NCBI GenBank assembly: GCA_030847615.1 | Contig: JAUMIR010000001.1 | Span: 87,469,501-87,533,500 of the forward strand | Length of the DNA stretch: 64,000 nt | Direction: 5' to 3' | Source of the DNA: Gambelia wislizenii | Taxonomy: Eukaryota > Chordata > Lepidosauria > Squamata > Crotaphytidae | Shown here: in pieces, positions 38,007 through 48,247 of the stretch | How positions within the stretch are numbered: position 1 is the first letter of the stretch | Layout of the letters: every line of letters begins with the position of its first letter | Made by a program: the position numbers and the translations under genes | Notes under the pieces: generated by a model | What the model was told of the DNA's origin: nothing | Database searches by the model: none | What the model saw: the letters and a program-made list of their open reading frames with translations, nothing else

Positions 38007-38581
38007 GTAGTGAGTTGGGCTTTTGTCATAAGGCTGATGGGTTTTGGAGTCCTTGTTGGCATAATGGCCAAACGTTAAACGGCTGTCAGCAGCATGAAAC
38101 TGTTAGTTTCTATTAGTTCTTAGATACTTTTTGCATCAGTTTGGCAGTTTGTGGCTGGGAAAAGGTATGAAGTGAGTAAATTTTGTTACTAACCTGTTTA
38201 CACAGTTCTCGTTGCTAATGGTGGGGACAGATGGGTCACAATTGTGTGCTATGGTTTTCTTTGTTTGCTTCTGCACTCTAAAGCCCTTCAGAGTCCCTCT
38301 TCCATCAGCCTCATCCTGGAGGGGTGCACCCAAATCCAGGGCCCCCGTTTAGCCAGCAAGGGGGGATTTGATCACCAGCCAAGGATGGTCTGGGTAGAAT
38401 TTGTTGTTTAGGAGCCAAACTCTGCCTTTGGTTGTGAGGGGATGCTGGATCCCAGCAGCAAAGGGACAGGAATGCTTCTCTGCTGTGTACCATCTGCTGC
38501 ATCATTTACCACCATTAACCCTTTCTTACAGCAATAATATGTGTCAACGTTCAGCACTGAAAGCACTCTTGGAACTTAGAT
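38007..38581. other. Unassigned sequence inserted in the CR1
   Basis: It separates two CR1 pieces and so is at least partly an insertion. I recognise no family. The open frames are short and without similarity. Confidence 0.3.
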
Positions 38582-38926
38582 CATTTTCAGATGCGACTTA
38601 CAGCACAAGAATCGAGCGGGAGAGCTTCACCACTGCAGCGCGGCAGGGGGTCCTTGTCGGATAATGCCGTTCCTGCAGCAAAATCGTCCATGTCAGTTCC
38701 ATTTAGGATTGGAGCTGGCTGCGCCATATTCCGTCAGATTTTATTCACAGAAGTTGTCAGTGAATAAAATCTGGTGGAATATGGCGCGGCCGGCTCCAAT
38801 CCTAAATGGAAGTGACATGCACGATTTCGCCACAGGAATGGCATAGTCCAAAATGGACCCCCTGCCGCGCTGCAGCGGCGAAGCTCTCCCCCTCGATTCT
38901 TGCGCTGTAAGTCGCGTCTGAAAATG
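38582..38926. repeat. 345-bp near-perfect palindrome
   Basis: Arms of about 160 bp mirror each other around 38754. The outer ends are cattttcagatgcgacttac and gtaagtcgcgtctgaaaatg. Inner matches include gcagcgcggcagggggtcc with ggaccccctgccgcgctgc, and ttattcac with gtgaataa at the centre. It has no coding frame. It is a foldback transposon candidate; cttag stands near both ends but a duplication is not proven. Confidence 0.9.
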
Positions 38927-39115
38927 TCCTTAGGCTTGGAACTACACCTAGTTACAGAACAGAAAAGCTTGGTTTCCAGGCCTTTGACTATCTTGGTTGT
39001 CCTCCTCGGGACACATTTCAGCTTGTCAATACTCTTCTTGAACTGTGGTGCCTAGAACTGGACACAGTATTCCAGGGAAAGTCTAACCAAAGCAGAATAG
39101 AGTTTCCCTCAATCT

Positions 39116-40096
39116 AGAGAACCATTATCAAAACCATGGTGGAGAAAAGAATTCCCACCCAAACTGTCTCACCCACCCCCACATATACTGACTATTATTT
39201 AACAGAAATCAGTGACACATTGCTAAACTTTGTGGAAAATGTCATTTCTAGTTTAAAGACCTAGGTGAAGATCTGTTTCAGCTAAGAATTTATATTTCAA
39301 CTAAAGGCCTAGTTGAAAGATTTCCTAAAATATTCTTTTAAAAGATTTTGAGATACTGAAACAGTTGGTTTGGTATCACTTTCATATTATTTGATAAATG
39401 TCTTTCTAGTAAGCATAAGGTGCCAATCACACTTATCTCTGAAATATTCTATATGGTTAGGAAACATTCCATTAGAGGCAGGTAATTATACTATTCATTT
39501 GTCTCTGATAATCCAAAGCAGTTTTGAAGTCATACTGAATAATCCATTACTGTAGTAGCTCAATTTTATTTATTTATAAAATTCATAATCTGCTTCTCAA
39601 TCAAAATGATTTTCAAGAGTGTAATGAGAAACAGGAAAATTAAAAACAAATTCTTGATCGCACAGCTAAGTGGACTAATTTCTTTGAATTATTGGATCTT
39701 AGGTCAGATGTTCTACAGGCACGGGTCCACCAATGAGAAAAACTTGCCTCCAGCAGACAGAACTGCAATTGGTACAGAGCAGTTTTGCACTAAGACTTGG
39801 AAAAATCCCTGAAAACATTTTTTTTCTCATTATATATTAGGCATTTTTACTCCAGCTCAGAATATGCTAATTATTTATGAAAGCCAGTACAATCCAGTGG
39901 ATGAAGTAGTGCATCTGGAGTCAATTCCTTGCTCAGCTGGTCCTCCTCACATGATATCATCTCCTACAAAGATGAGCATATGAAGGGCAGGGATGACTCT
40001 GTTACTCATAGAATGATGCAGGTATCTCCTTTCACCTTGTATACATGTTTGGAAGCCATGCATCAAATCAGAAAGTAACACAATATTCACACATGG
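39116..40096. other. Unassigned intron 1 sequence
   Basis: I see no gene. The truncation point of the Copia element should lie near the right end of this stretch. No second LTR was found. Confidence 0.35.
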
Positions 40097-40678
40097 TTAT
40101 GTAAGTAGATTTCCTCCTATATCCAGGTAGGAAAACTGTCCTTTGTTAAATGTTTCTCCATCTCTTGTTCTAACCTTCATTGACCTTCTGGGGATGAGCA
40201 CCCTAGTTCTGTCCGGCTCATCCACACTTACATTGCTGCTGCTTTCTCTCCCTGTGTCAGGCTCAATGCTTGTTTGTGGTGGTGTGTGTGTTGGAGTGGC
40301 ATGTGAAGTGTCAGGCCTTTCTTCCTGTGCCTCCCCTTCATCATCAGGCATTACCACACCTCCATTTGTGGGACTTTTGGGAATTGTTGACACATCCCTC
40401 CCCAAGGGAACAAACACCTCCTGATTGCAATGCAATCTGTCCCACCCTGAGTGCATTTCAAAGTTTGCACTTCTGGAGAACGTAGCCTTTCCAGGATGGA
40501 GAGAAAATATGTACTTACTACCTTCATAGCCTAGGAAACGCAGCCTCCTGGTTTTAGGCTGCCCAGGCTTCCTTAGATTCAAGTGAATCAGTAAATTTGC
40601 ATATTGTCCAAAAACCCTCAGGTGCTTGAGGTTTGGTGCTCTACCATACAATAAGACAATATGGGGTCTGGTTGACAC
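40097..40678 (-). pseudogene. Copia pol, region after the integrase core
   Basis: The frame gives LLYGRAPNLKHLRVFGQYAN, LRKPGQPKTRRLRFLGYEGS and KYIFSLHPGK. The YGRxPxLxHLRVFG and FLGY blocks are typical of the Copia integrase C-terminal part. It goes on into the Ser/Pro/Asp-rich linker before RT and stops after ...FSYLDIGG. No RT motif follows. Confidence 0.85.
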
Positions 40679-40783
40679 TAGACGTCCACAGTCTATTTAA
40701 ATGGTAAGCAGCAGTCTTCACTGTCTACCCCCACAGGCTAGCTTGGGCTTGTGCATCTTCCATCATGCACTCCATCATGCACT

Positions 40784-41380
40784 TCAATATCCCAATTTTC
40801 CTTTCTGCAAGCCCATCCTACCCTGGAGATGCTGGATTGTGGTCTTATATACAATGCCCCTCCTACGCATCCAGGTCTGCAGACCGTTGGATAAGAATTC
40901 CCCTCCCCTATCCATCACTAGACTGGAAACCTTATGAGAAGGAAATTCACGTTCCACCGTGTTCACCCACTCACAGAACCTGTTTGTAGCCTGATTTTTC
41001 TCCTTCAGTAAGTATACGTAGGTGTACCTAGTGTTTCTGTCCACTATCACAAATAAATAGTGGTTACCCCCTTCAGTGGGCTTATAGGGGTCTGCTAAAT
41101 CAGCATGGACAACTTCAAAGGGTCTGTTGGTGACACATTGGGTCTTTTTGGCAATAGGGAAAGCCTTCACCTTAACTTTCCTGCACACGGCACATTCTAA
41201 GAACCTTGGGCAGTGTTTCATGCTTAAACCAGGGCACACTTTTGTTAGCTCCTTTAACCCTTTGTAACTAGCATGGCCCATTAGCCTGTGGTAGTAATGA
41301 ACACACTTATCATGTAGGGGCACATTGTCTGCAGGGTTCACATTTGCTACCTTCTCTTTAGGCAACATGTAAATAACCAA
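40784..41380 (-). pseudogene. Copia integrase
   Basis: The GAG-pre-integrase zinc motif is present: HRLMGH followed by CAVC. Then come the catalytic-core blocks with HADLADP (first Asp) and VMDRGGEFLSNG (second Asp). The region with the catalytic Glu (NGxxER type) lies at about 40803 in another frame, so a frameshift separates it from the core. The frame ends early at 40784. Confidence 0.88.
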
Positions 41381-41382
41381 TA

Positions 41383-41720
41383 TTACTCATGTTTCTTTAT
41401 CCCTTTTGCACAGACATTATTCATGTTATGCCTTTCTGTTACTGTACAGTGTTGCCCCTCAAATATCACTTTATAACCATCAGTAGTCATTTGGGACACA
41501 CTTAATATACAATTCTCTAGTTTGTTAACACATAACATATTTTCAAAATCTTTACCAAAAGAGGGAACATATGCAGTGCCCATTTTCTGCACCTTCCTGG
41601 GAGCACTATCTGCAAGGGTAATATAGGTTATTGAAGCATTTTTAACATTGCTTAACAACTGTAAATCATTAACCATGTTGTGCATAGCCCCACTATCAAG
41701 TAACCAAATTCTTTCCTCAG
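41383..41720 (-). pseudogene. Copia aspartic protease region
   Basis: Minus frame with WLLDSGAMHNM near 41705-41670, where DSG is the active-site triad of retroelement proteases, followed by the VKNASITYITLADSA and NKLENCILSVSQM parts. It is separated from integrase by a stop near 41382. Confidence 0.8.
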
Positions 41721-41759
41721 TACCAATCAGGATGGTGCTGTGCTACAAAGGCATGGCTT

Positions 41760-42529
41760 GCAGCCTGAGAGGATGCACCCCTCCTATCCAGTGCAGACAT
41801 CTTACAGTCCTTCTGAAAATTTCCAAGCTTTTTGCATCTGAAACAGCATTTCATGTAGCTGCAGGCTCCCTCCTCCACAGGTGCCTCTGGTTCAGTGCTC
41901 TTCTGATTGCATCTGGTAAGCTATGGCTGTTTATTCCCCCCCCCCCATCCAGGAATCAAATTGCTTGTATTGGATCTCTTCCAGAATATGCCAGCTACCA
42001 GGTCTACAGATAAATCACACTCCCTGGTGGTCTGCAGACTGTATATTAGGAAATCCCATTCCTTTGGCAAACTGCCCAATAAAACAAAACACTTATGGGC
42101 TTCTAGAATGTCCACCCCTCTATTTGCCACCTCTTGAAAAAGCTGCTTCATTTCCTCCAAATGGGCTTTCATTCTGCCTCCAGTAGATAGCTTTGTGTTA
42201 TGAAGTCTCTTAGTCCATATCATCTTTGAGAGGCAGAACAAATTCTGATGAACTGTTTTCAAAGCTGTCCAAAGCTGAAAGGCTGTCTTTGCTGGGGCCG
42301 CATGGATTAACTGGAAGAGGATGAGTGATAAGAGAATTGCAGCTCTAGCCTTCTGGTCTGCTAGTCTGAATGCTGCTATTTCATCTTCTGAACCCTCTGG
42401 GATCACATTTTCATTCTCCAAAATATGCCACAAATTGTCCTTGATTAATAAAGCCTCCATGTATAAACTCCATGCTGAATAATTTCCATCAGCCAGCTTT
42501 TCAAAGCAGATGAGACTATTATCTGCCAT
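41760..42529 (-). pseudogene. Copia gag with degraded zinc knuckle
   Basis: The ATG at 42529 opens MADNSLICFEKLADGNYSAW, then SLYMEALLIKDNLWHIL, the usual start of Copia gag. The frame is lost around a C run at 41938-41947, probably a slippage indel. Beyond it CFRCKKLGNFQKDC is a zinc knuckle whose His is replaced by Asn (CX2CX4NX4C). It cannot be functional as it stands. Confidence 0.85.
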
Positions 42530-42727
42530 TCTGCTGATTAAGTCAACAATTCTCCCGCTATGAAAACACAAACAGCTGGCAGCTGGCAGCACTTAAAGGT
42601 TGCTTGAAGATATTACAGGGCCTGGCTGAAACTTAACTGTTTATCACCCAACTAGCCAAAAACACTCAAAACAAAAAAGTTTCTGGGAATTTTTTTAGGT
42701 GCACCTTATCAAATCTGAGATCAATCA

Positions 42728-42740
42728 GCTGGGCCCATAA
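42728..42740 (-). promoter_or_regulatory. Copia primer-binding site (initiator tRNA-Met half)
   Basis: On the plus strand gctgggcccataa equals the anticodon arm of eukaryotic initiator tRNA-Met, so the minus-strand element carries its complement four bases after the LTR. Use of a cleaved initiator-tRNA half as primer is known for Drosophila copia. Confidence 0.85.
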
Positions 42741-42744
42741 CTAC

Positions 42745-43171
42745 TGTCAGGAAATGATAGGACACGCAATCCCAGCAGAAGTAAAAAAAAAACTGTGTCA
42801 GTAGCTTCAGTAGCAACTCGCTCCCAAGAATACTCACACACAGAGTGTTTGACATCCAAACAAGCAGGCGGCACTTTTATCTTCAAAGTCAAACAGTTGC
42901 AATGTATACAAATATTTACAATTCGGAGAGAAACAGCTTCACCAGGCCTCAGCATTCACAGGAAGAAGTGTGAGATCTGTTCTGAGCCCTCCCATATACA
43001 CAGTTACAATGCACTGGCTTATTCAACCACATGATCTTACACACCAATAAGAACCCTCCTTCTGTAGCTAAGGAAGACTAGGCAGTTCATGGAGTCAGCC
43101 ATTTTGACTAGGCATGACTCTGCAGTTTGTTTGGCCATTTTATAATGGAGTTAAGTTTCTAATTCCTGACA
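42745..43171 (-). repeat. 5' LTR of the Copia element (427 bp)
   Basis: The edges are tgtcaggaa and ttcctgaca, giving TG...CA with a short terminal inverted repeat. The left edge lies four bases from the primer-binding site. No partner LTR is found on the other side. Confidence 0.85.
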
Positions 43172-43291
43172 AGTTATACCACAGTTACCAAAGTAGATGT
43201 GTTCCTGTCCATTACTTCTTTAACAGAAAATTTGGTACCCAAGGCAGAAATAACATGGAAAGAATGGGGATATGTTTTAATATTTTTTTAA

Positions 43292-43572
43292 TTAAAGTAT
43301 TTATACCCCGCTCTTTAGCCACAAAGGCTCACAGATAGGCTTACAAATTGTTTAGCAATACCATTTACAAATCTATACTGTTTTATAGTGCTAGGTACTC
43401 TTCAAGCAGTTTCCAATGTGTATTAGCTAATTGCCCCCACAAGCCGAGTACTAATTTTACTGCCCTACAAAAGAATGGAAGTCTGAGTCAACCTTAAAGC
43501 CCTTGGGATCAAACTTGCAACACAGTGGCTTGCAGTACCAGTATTTAACCACTGTACCACCAGGGCTCCTGT
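43292..43572 (-). mobile_element. tRNA-derived SINE, second family
   Basis: On the minus strand it begins caggagccctggtggtacag, then tggttaaatactggtactgc (A-box region) and tgcaagtttgatccc (B-box region). It has gcagtaaaattagtactcgg and a tail gcggggtataaatac. Reverse of the copy at 8468. Confidence 0.8.
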
Positions 43573-43740
43573 TCCTACATCATGAAAAAAGAAGAGCAGT
43601 TCAACATGTTCTGTTATTAAATAATAACAGAAGTATTATTTAAAACTAAGAATATGCACATGGGAAATGACACAGTTGGGTCAGGTCAGGCTTACATAGA
43701 TGAGATAGGTGCTAATCCCACCTAGAACAACCCATTAAAT

Positions 43741-43976
43741 CAGTGATTCTCAACTTGTGGGTCCCGAGATGTTGTTGGACTACAGTTCCCAGGAGCCCTC
43801 TGAGGTCTCACCTTGACAGCCAGGTGATCCTCCCAGTCATTAGGGAGGCTGTGAGTTCAGTCCTACAGCCTCACAAATGACTGGGAGGACCACCTGGCTG
43901 TCAAGGTGAGACCTCAGAGGGCTCCTGGAAACCGTAGTCCAACAACATCTGGGGACCCTGAGGTTGAGAACCACTG
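43741..43976. mobile_element. hAT-type palindromic MITE with 8-bp duplication
   Basis: Ends cagtgattctcaacttg and ggttgagaaccactg, of the CAGTGGTTCTCAA type known from hAT elements. Long arms mirror each other (gtctcaccttgacagccagg and cctggctgtcaaggtgagac). The 8-mer cattaaat occurs at 43733-43740 and 43977-43984 as a perfect target duplication. Non-coding. Confidence 0.93.
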
Positions 43977-44040
43977 CATTAAATCAATGGGATTTGTATC
44001 AGTGATGCTTTACTATTCAGCAGTTGATTCAATGAGACTA

Positions 44041-44270
44041 CAGTTGTCCCTTCACATTCGCTGGGGTTTGGTTCCAAGACCCCCCGTGAATACCCAAATC
44101 CATGAATACTCAAATCCCATTATATGAAATGGCAAAGCAAAATGGTGTCTCTGATATAAGATGTCAAAATCAAGGTTTGCTTTTTGGATTATTATTTTTT
44201 TAAGACTATTTTCAAACTGTAAATACTTAAAACTGTGAATGCCAAATCCATGAATGTGGAGGGACAACTG
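44041..44270. mobile_element. TA-flanked MITE of family C
   Basis: Ends cagttgtcccttcacattc and gaatgtggagggacaactg, TA at 44039-44040 and 44271-44272. Well-preserved inner sequence matches 26884, 47782 and 55728. Its TIRs are the clearest of the family. Confidence 0.9.
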
Positions 44271-44763
44271 TAATCTAGTTGGGACTAGCAATTGGGATTT
44301 AGGCTAAGGTTAATGAGACTAAGCAAATCCTTTTAAATTAGCTCAGAGGTTCTTTAGAATGTCATTTGTTCTGCAAAGTGCAGATAGCAATTGACTCTCC
44401 CCCATTAACAACCTTTTGAAAGCTCACTAGGACCTTGTTTTTAGAATGACATTAAATATGCATTTTTAATCTTGACAGCTATTGTAATTTTATTATTTAC
44501 TGTTGTTCTTAATATTTAATGGGTTTATTTTATATAGAATAGTTTATTTGAGATAACAGGGATCTTTGAATTGCTAAATTTAGCTTCAGCTAGTTAGTAG
44601 GAGGAAGCACTGGGGATACATGTTTGAAAATAAACACATCATGGATTTACTTTCTGTTCTTTCTGCTTAGTAAACAAACATTTGCAAATTCTTTTTTTCA
44701 TTTCTAAGCAGTAGTTCAGTTGAGCAAACAATACTGCATTCAGGCTACAATGTTATGGGCACT

Positions 44764-45240
44764 TGTTGTTGTTGTTGTTGTTGTTGTTGTGTACCTTCAA
44801 GTCATTTCCAACTTATGGTGACCCTAAGGCATGGTATAACGGTTCAATTGTTGATTATGACTCTGGAGACCAGGCTTCAAATCCCTGCTCAGCCATGGAA
44901 ACCCACTTGGTAACCTTGGGCAAATCACACTCTTTCAGCCTCAATGGAAGGCAAAGGCAAACCTATGAACAAATCTTGCCAAGAAAACCCTGTTATAGGT
45001 TTGCCTTAAGATTACCATAAGCTAGAAATGACTTGAAGGCACACAACAAGGCAATCTGTCACAGGGTTTTCTTGGCAAATGTGTTCAAAAGGGTTTTGCC
45101 TTTGCTTTCCTCTGAGGTTGAGAGATGAGTGTGACTTGCCCAAGGTCACCGAGTGGGTTTCCATGGCCAAATGGGGCTTTGAATCTTGGACTCCCTGAGT
45201 CGTAGTCTAACACTCAAGCCACTATATCATGCCAGCTCTT
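44764..45240 (-). mobile_element. tRNA-derived SINE split by a second SINE
   Basis: The minus copy has its tail at 44764-44831 ((ttg)n, ccttcaagtcatttcc, ggtgaccctaaggca) and resumes at 45048 (aaggcaatctgtcacaggg) up to the head near 45240 (ccactatatcatgccagctc). The gap is filled by an opposite-strand SINE. Confidence 0.88.
44832..45047 (+). mobile_element. tRNA-derived SINE nested in a SINE of the same family
   Basis: It carries gactctggagaccaggcttc, aatccctgctcagccatgga and the tail aaatgacttgaaggcacaca. The head is slightly 5'-shortened. aaggca occurs at 44826-44831 and 45048-45053, a probable target duplication, and removing the insert restores the host SINE. Confidence 0.88.
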
Positions 45241-46011
45241 TTATGGGCATTTATTTGGAAAGCAAATCTTCATTCACCTCCGAGGAAGCATTTAACATTT
45301 CTGGCAGTTAATCACTTATTTAAATATGATTCTTGAGCCAAGCAATATTTGCTGTCAAAGTGTCCAGAGGAACAAGGCACAATCGCACTTACTGGATGAG
45401 ACACTGGATATCATGATAGATATTTAATAAAGTGTTTGACTTCAACATTTCCTGGGGCTTCTTCCACTGGAAAGACAAAGAAGCCTATTGACAGAGGTTT
45501 TTAATTTCAGTGGAACAGTGTAGGCATTATCTTGAAACTGAAAGCCTTTTGACTCTTTGGGGAACTGTGAATGGAACTGAAAAGGGAACACTCAAAGGAG
45601 TTTAAAATGGGTTGCAAAGACTCCACTATTTAAAGAATTCATTTTTTGGCAATCATGGTTCACATGACTACACAAACACAAACAGAAAGAAGAGTAACAT
45701 TCAAACAGCTTCTTGATGTTTTTAAAAGATATGAGCTAAGATTTGCTCTAACTCTCTTCCTGGAAAAGAATTTCATTATGTTTTTCTATAAAAATACTCT
45801 TTTCCCTTCTGCACTAAGATACTGTATAAACATCCAAGTTGCCTAAGACAGAAAAATATGACACTAATCTGCAGAGCTCGGAATAACTGTAATGTTAGAA
45901 TGCCCTCTGTAGGACTAAGGCAACACAACTCACAGAGACTGTAAATTTCTGCTGATAAAGCAGATGCTAATAATGATGATGATGATGATGATGATGACAG
46001 ATAATTATTAT
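45241..46011. other. Unassigned intron 1 sequence with GAT microsatellite
   Basis: I see no gene. A (GAT)n microsatellite lies at 45971-45996. Confidence 0.4.
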
Positions 46012-46400
46012 CATTATCTTCATCATCATCATCTTTATTTATCCCCATCCTTTTCCTCCCAAGACTGGGACTCAAGGTGACTTACAAATTAAAATGATTA
46101 CAATATAATTAAAAACGTACTAAAAATCAACATTAAAATAAAATTAAACTATTAATAATATTAAAACAATTTAAATCATGCACTGATAAAAAGTAACTTA
46201 AAAACAGTACAATTTAAAACAATACAGCACCTTATAAAGAGCTCTTTCCTTAAAAACCTTCATTTCTAAAAGCCTGTACAAATAAAGATGTTGCCTGCTA
46301 ACAGAAAGACAGCAAGGAAGAACCATCCAGGGAGTTTCAGAGCCTGGGGCAGTCACTAAGAATGTCCTATCTCATGTACCCCCCAACTCTATCTGTGAAA
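46012..46400 (-). mobile_element. 3' region of an L2/CR1-like LINE
   Basis: On the minus strand the end reads gactcccagtc... caccttgagtcccagtcttg, gaaaaggatggggataaata, then ATC-rich repeats. Upstream, agtttcagagcctggggcag fits the same LINE tail type. No coding frame is kept. Clade is uncertain. Confidence 0.55.
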
Positions 46401-46551
46401 ATGGTGGGACTGAAAGAACAGCCACTCCTGCAGATCACAGGATCTGGCCAGGCTCATACAGGGTCTGTTAGTAGTCAGATAGATGCAAGAAAAAGTTGTT
46501 CCATACACAGAGAGAGAGTGTGTGTGAAATAAATTATAACTTAGCATAGTA

Positions 46552-46775
46552 CAGGTCAACCCCTGTATCCATGGATTTGGTACCCATGGTTTCACGTATC
46601 CACATATCATATGTTCTCTCTAGGCATTTCTAGGTCCTCCTATGTGATTCTATGATCAACTTGGCATTCACCTCATTGAAACTAATAGGATTCCCTATTA
46701 TCCACTGTTTCAGATATCCACAGGGGTGGTGGTGGTATTGGAACTGTATGCTCTGTGGATACAGGGATCAACCTG
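46552..46775. mobile_element. TA-flanked MITE of family B
   Basis: Ends caggtcaacccctgtatcc and acagggatcaacctg, TA at 46550-46551 and 46776-46777. The interior has tggtttcacgtatccacata and gttctctctaggcatttcta. Best-preserved copy of the family here. Confidence 0.88.
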
Positions 46776-46894
46776 TATAGTGTTCTATCATATCTAGTCA
46801 ATGAATCCTTTGTTCACACAGTAACAGATCCACATAAGTAGACATCCCTCTAAATGTCTTGCTTCTCCTCCACAATCACTTCTGTTGTATACAT

Positions 46895-47413
46895 ACCATA
46901 TATTCCGGCGTATAAGGCGACTGGGCATATAAGACGCCCCTCCCAATTTTTAAGTCAAAATATAGACTTTAGGGTATACTCGCCATATAAGACGACCCCC
47001 CATCACCCGTCCTCCCCGAAAGCACAATCGGGCTCCCCTTCATGGCTTTGGAGAGGGCGGATGGTGGCTGGAAAGCTTCCCCCCCTCCAGCCAGCCACCC
47101 TTCCTGAAGCCTTCCCGAAGCTGGCTGAGGAATCGCGGGGGATGGCTGCCTGGCTGGGGAGAGGCTCAGCCACCTCCCATGATTCCTCAACCCACGAGGA
47201 GGCTGGCTCAGCCCCTCCCACCCAGCAAGGCTTCCTCCCCTGTGCAGCTGCACTGGGCGGGGGAAATAAGGTGGCTAGCAAGCTTCCCCCTCCCAGCCAG
47301 CCACCTCCGTCGTTCTGAGTCCAAGATCTCGGATCCGGCGTATAAGACGGCCCCTGACTTTTCAGGTGATTTTACAGGCTGAAAAGGTTGTCTTCTACGC
47401 CGGAATATACAGT
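46895..47413. mobile_element. DNA element G with CCGGCGTATAAG inverted ends
   Basis: The ends accatatattccggcgtata and cttctacgccggaatatacagt are inverted copies. acat stands on both sides (46891-46894 and 47414-47417). Subterminal repeats of tataagacg follow, and the interior is GC-rich with ccagccagccacc motifs in both directions. Frames up to 154 codons are GC shadows. A partial relative is at 15336-15692. I cannot assign a superfamily. Confidence 0.75.
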
Positions 47414-47779
47414 ACATCTCAGGAAGATCCTGTGCGATATAACTTTCAGAACTTCTGACCAACTCCCATTTTATCTACAGTATTCTGTTTCTCAGATCAG
47501 TGAACTTAAGTTTAGAACACAGCTACATACAGTAAATAATAAAACTTGATTTTAATTATTGAAATTCTATCTGTCAAAGAAATGCAAGTTTTAGGAGATA
47601 ACTCCACTTCTCTGCCACTTCAATGTATTCAGAAATACAGTGAATAATATCTATTGCAAAATACTATGTAAAGCACTACTGAGGAAGATATATGTATTTT
47701 TCTAAGACAGGTGAGCAACCTGCATTTCATCCAGGTGGAGGAAAAGAGCCCAGAAGAAGAGGAGATTGGAAGTGGAAAA
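47414..47779. other. Unassigned intron 1 sequence
   Basis: Nothing recognised. Confidence 0.3.
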
Positions 47780-47781
47780 TA

Positions 47782-48009
47782 CAGTTGTCCCTTTATATTT
47801 GCTGGGTTTGGTTCCAGGACCCCCATAGATACCAAAATCAGTGAATACTCAGGTCCCATTGTATGCAATGACATAGCAAAATGGTGTCCCTTATATAAGA
47901 TGGCAAAATCAAGCTTTGCTTTTTGGGTTATTATTCTTTTAAGAATATTTTCAAGCCCTGAATACTTATATCTGTGGATACCAAATCCGTGGATATGGAG
48001 GGACAACTG
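47782..48009. mobile_element. TA-flanked MITE of family C
   Basis: Ends cagttgtccctttatattt and atatggagggacaactg, TA at 47780-47781 and 48010-48011. The interior matches the family. Overlapping open frames on both strands are shadows. Confidence 0.88.
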
Positions 48010-48247
48010 TATAGAGATGGAAGCAATGGAAAGGGTAGAGGAGCCCTCTGTAAGCAATCAGCATAGACTGTTATTTTGAACATATTGTTATACTTGCTTG
48101 AGAAATATGCACTAATTTATGGGGGCTTTTATGTCCTGAAAGGCAGCACAGAAATCTTTTAATAAATTAATAACATCAGCAACTAGAGATGTGAAGGCCT
48201 GGGAGTGGGGGACAGAATTTTTTTTGGCAAAAATGTATTATGAAATA

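Larger units (their letters stand above)
36684..39115 (-). mobile_element. CR1 LINE 3' region, split by several insertions
   Basis: Minus-strand CR1 appears in three pieces. They are 36684-36776 (atagaatcatagaattggaa and gatggccatccaacctctgt), 37767-38006 (ggaacagctcttacactgaa, ctctggatcagcagaaaaca, gctccctaaggcattcctta) and 38970-39115 (ctggacacagtattccaggg, accaaagcagaatagagttt). The order and orientation fit one original element. The interruptions are two TA-flanked MITEs, unassigned DNA and a long palindrome. No open coding frame remains. Confidence 0.8.
40097..43171 (-). mobile_element. Truncated Ty1/Copia-type LTR retrotransposon
   Basis: Order on the minus strand: LTR (43171-42745), primer-binding site (42740-42728), gag, zinc knuckle, protease, integrase and post-integrase linker. 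RT, RNase H and the 3' LTR are missing. Integrase coming before the place of RT is the Copia order. Frames are broken, so this is a relic lying in DISC1 intron 1. Confidence 0.9.
43709..44305. mobile_element. Foldback element hosting two other transposons
   Basis: The outer arms gctaatcccacctagaacaa and tctagttgggactagcaatt with the inner pair cccattaaat and caatgggattt belong to the family of the hairpins at 24186 and 56385. The hAT palindrome 43741-43976 and the MITE 44041-44270 lie inside it. Confidence 0.7.
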
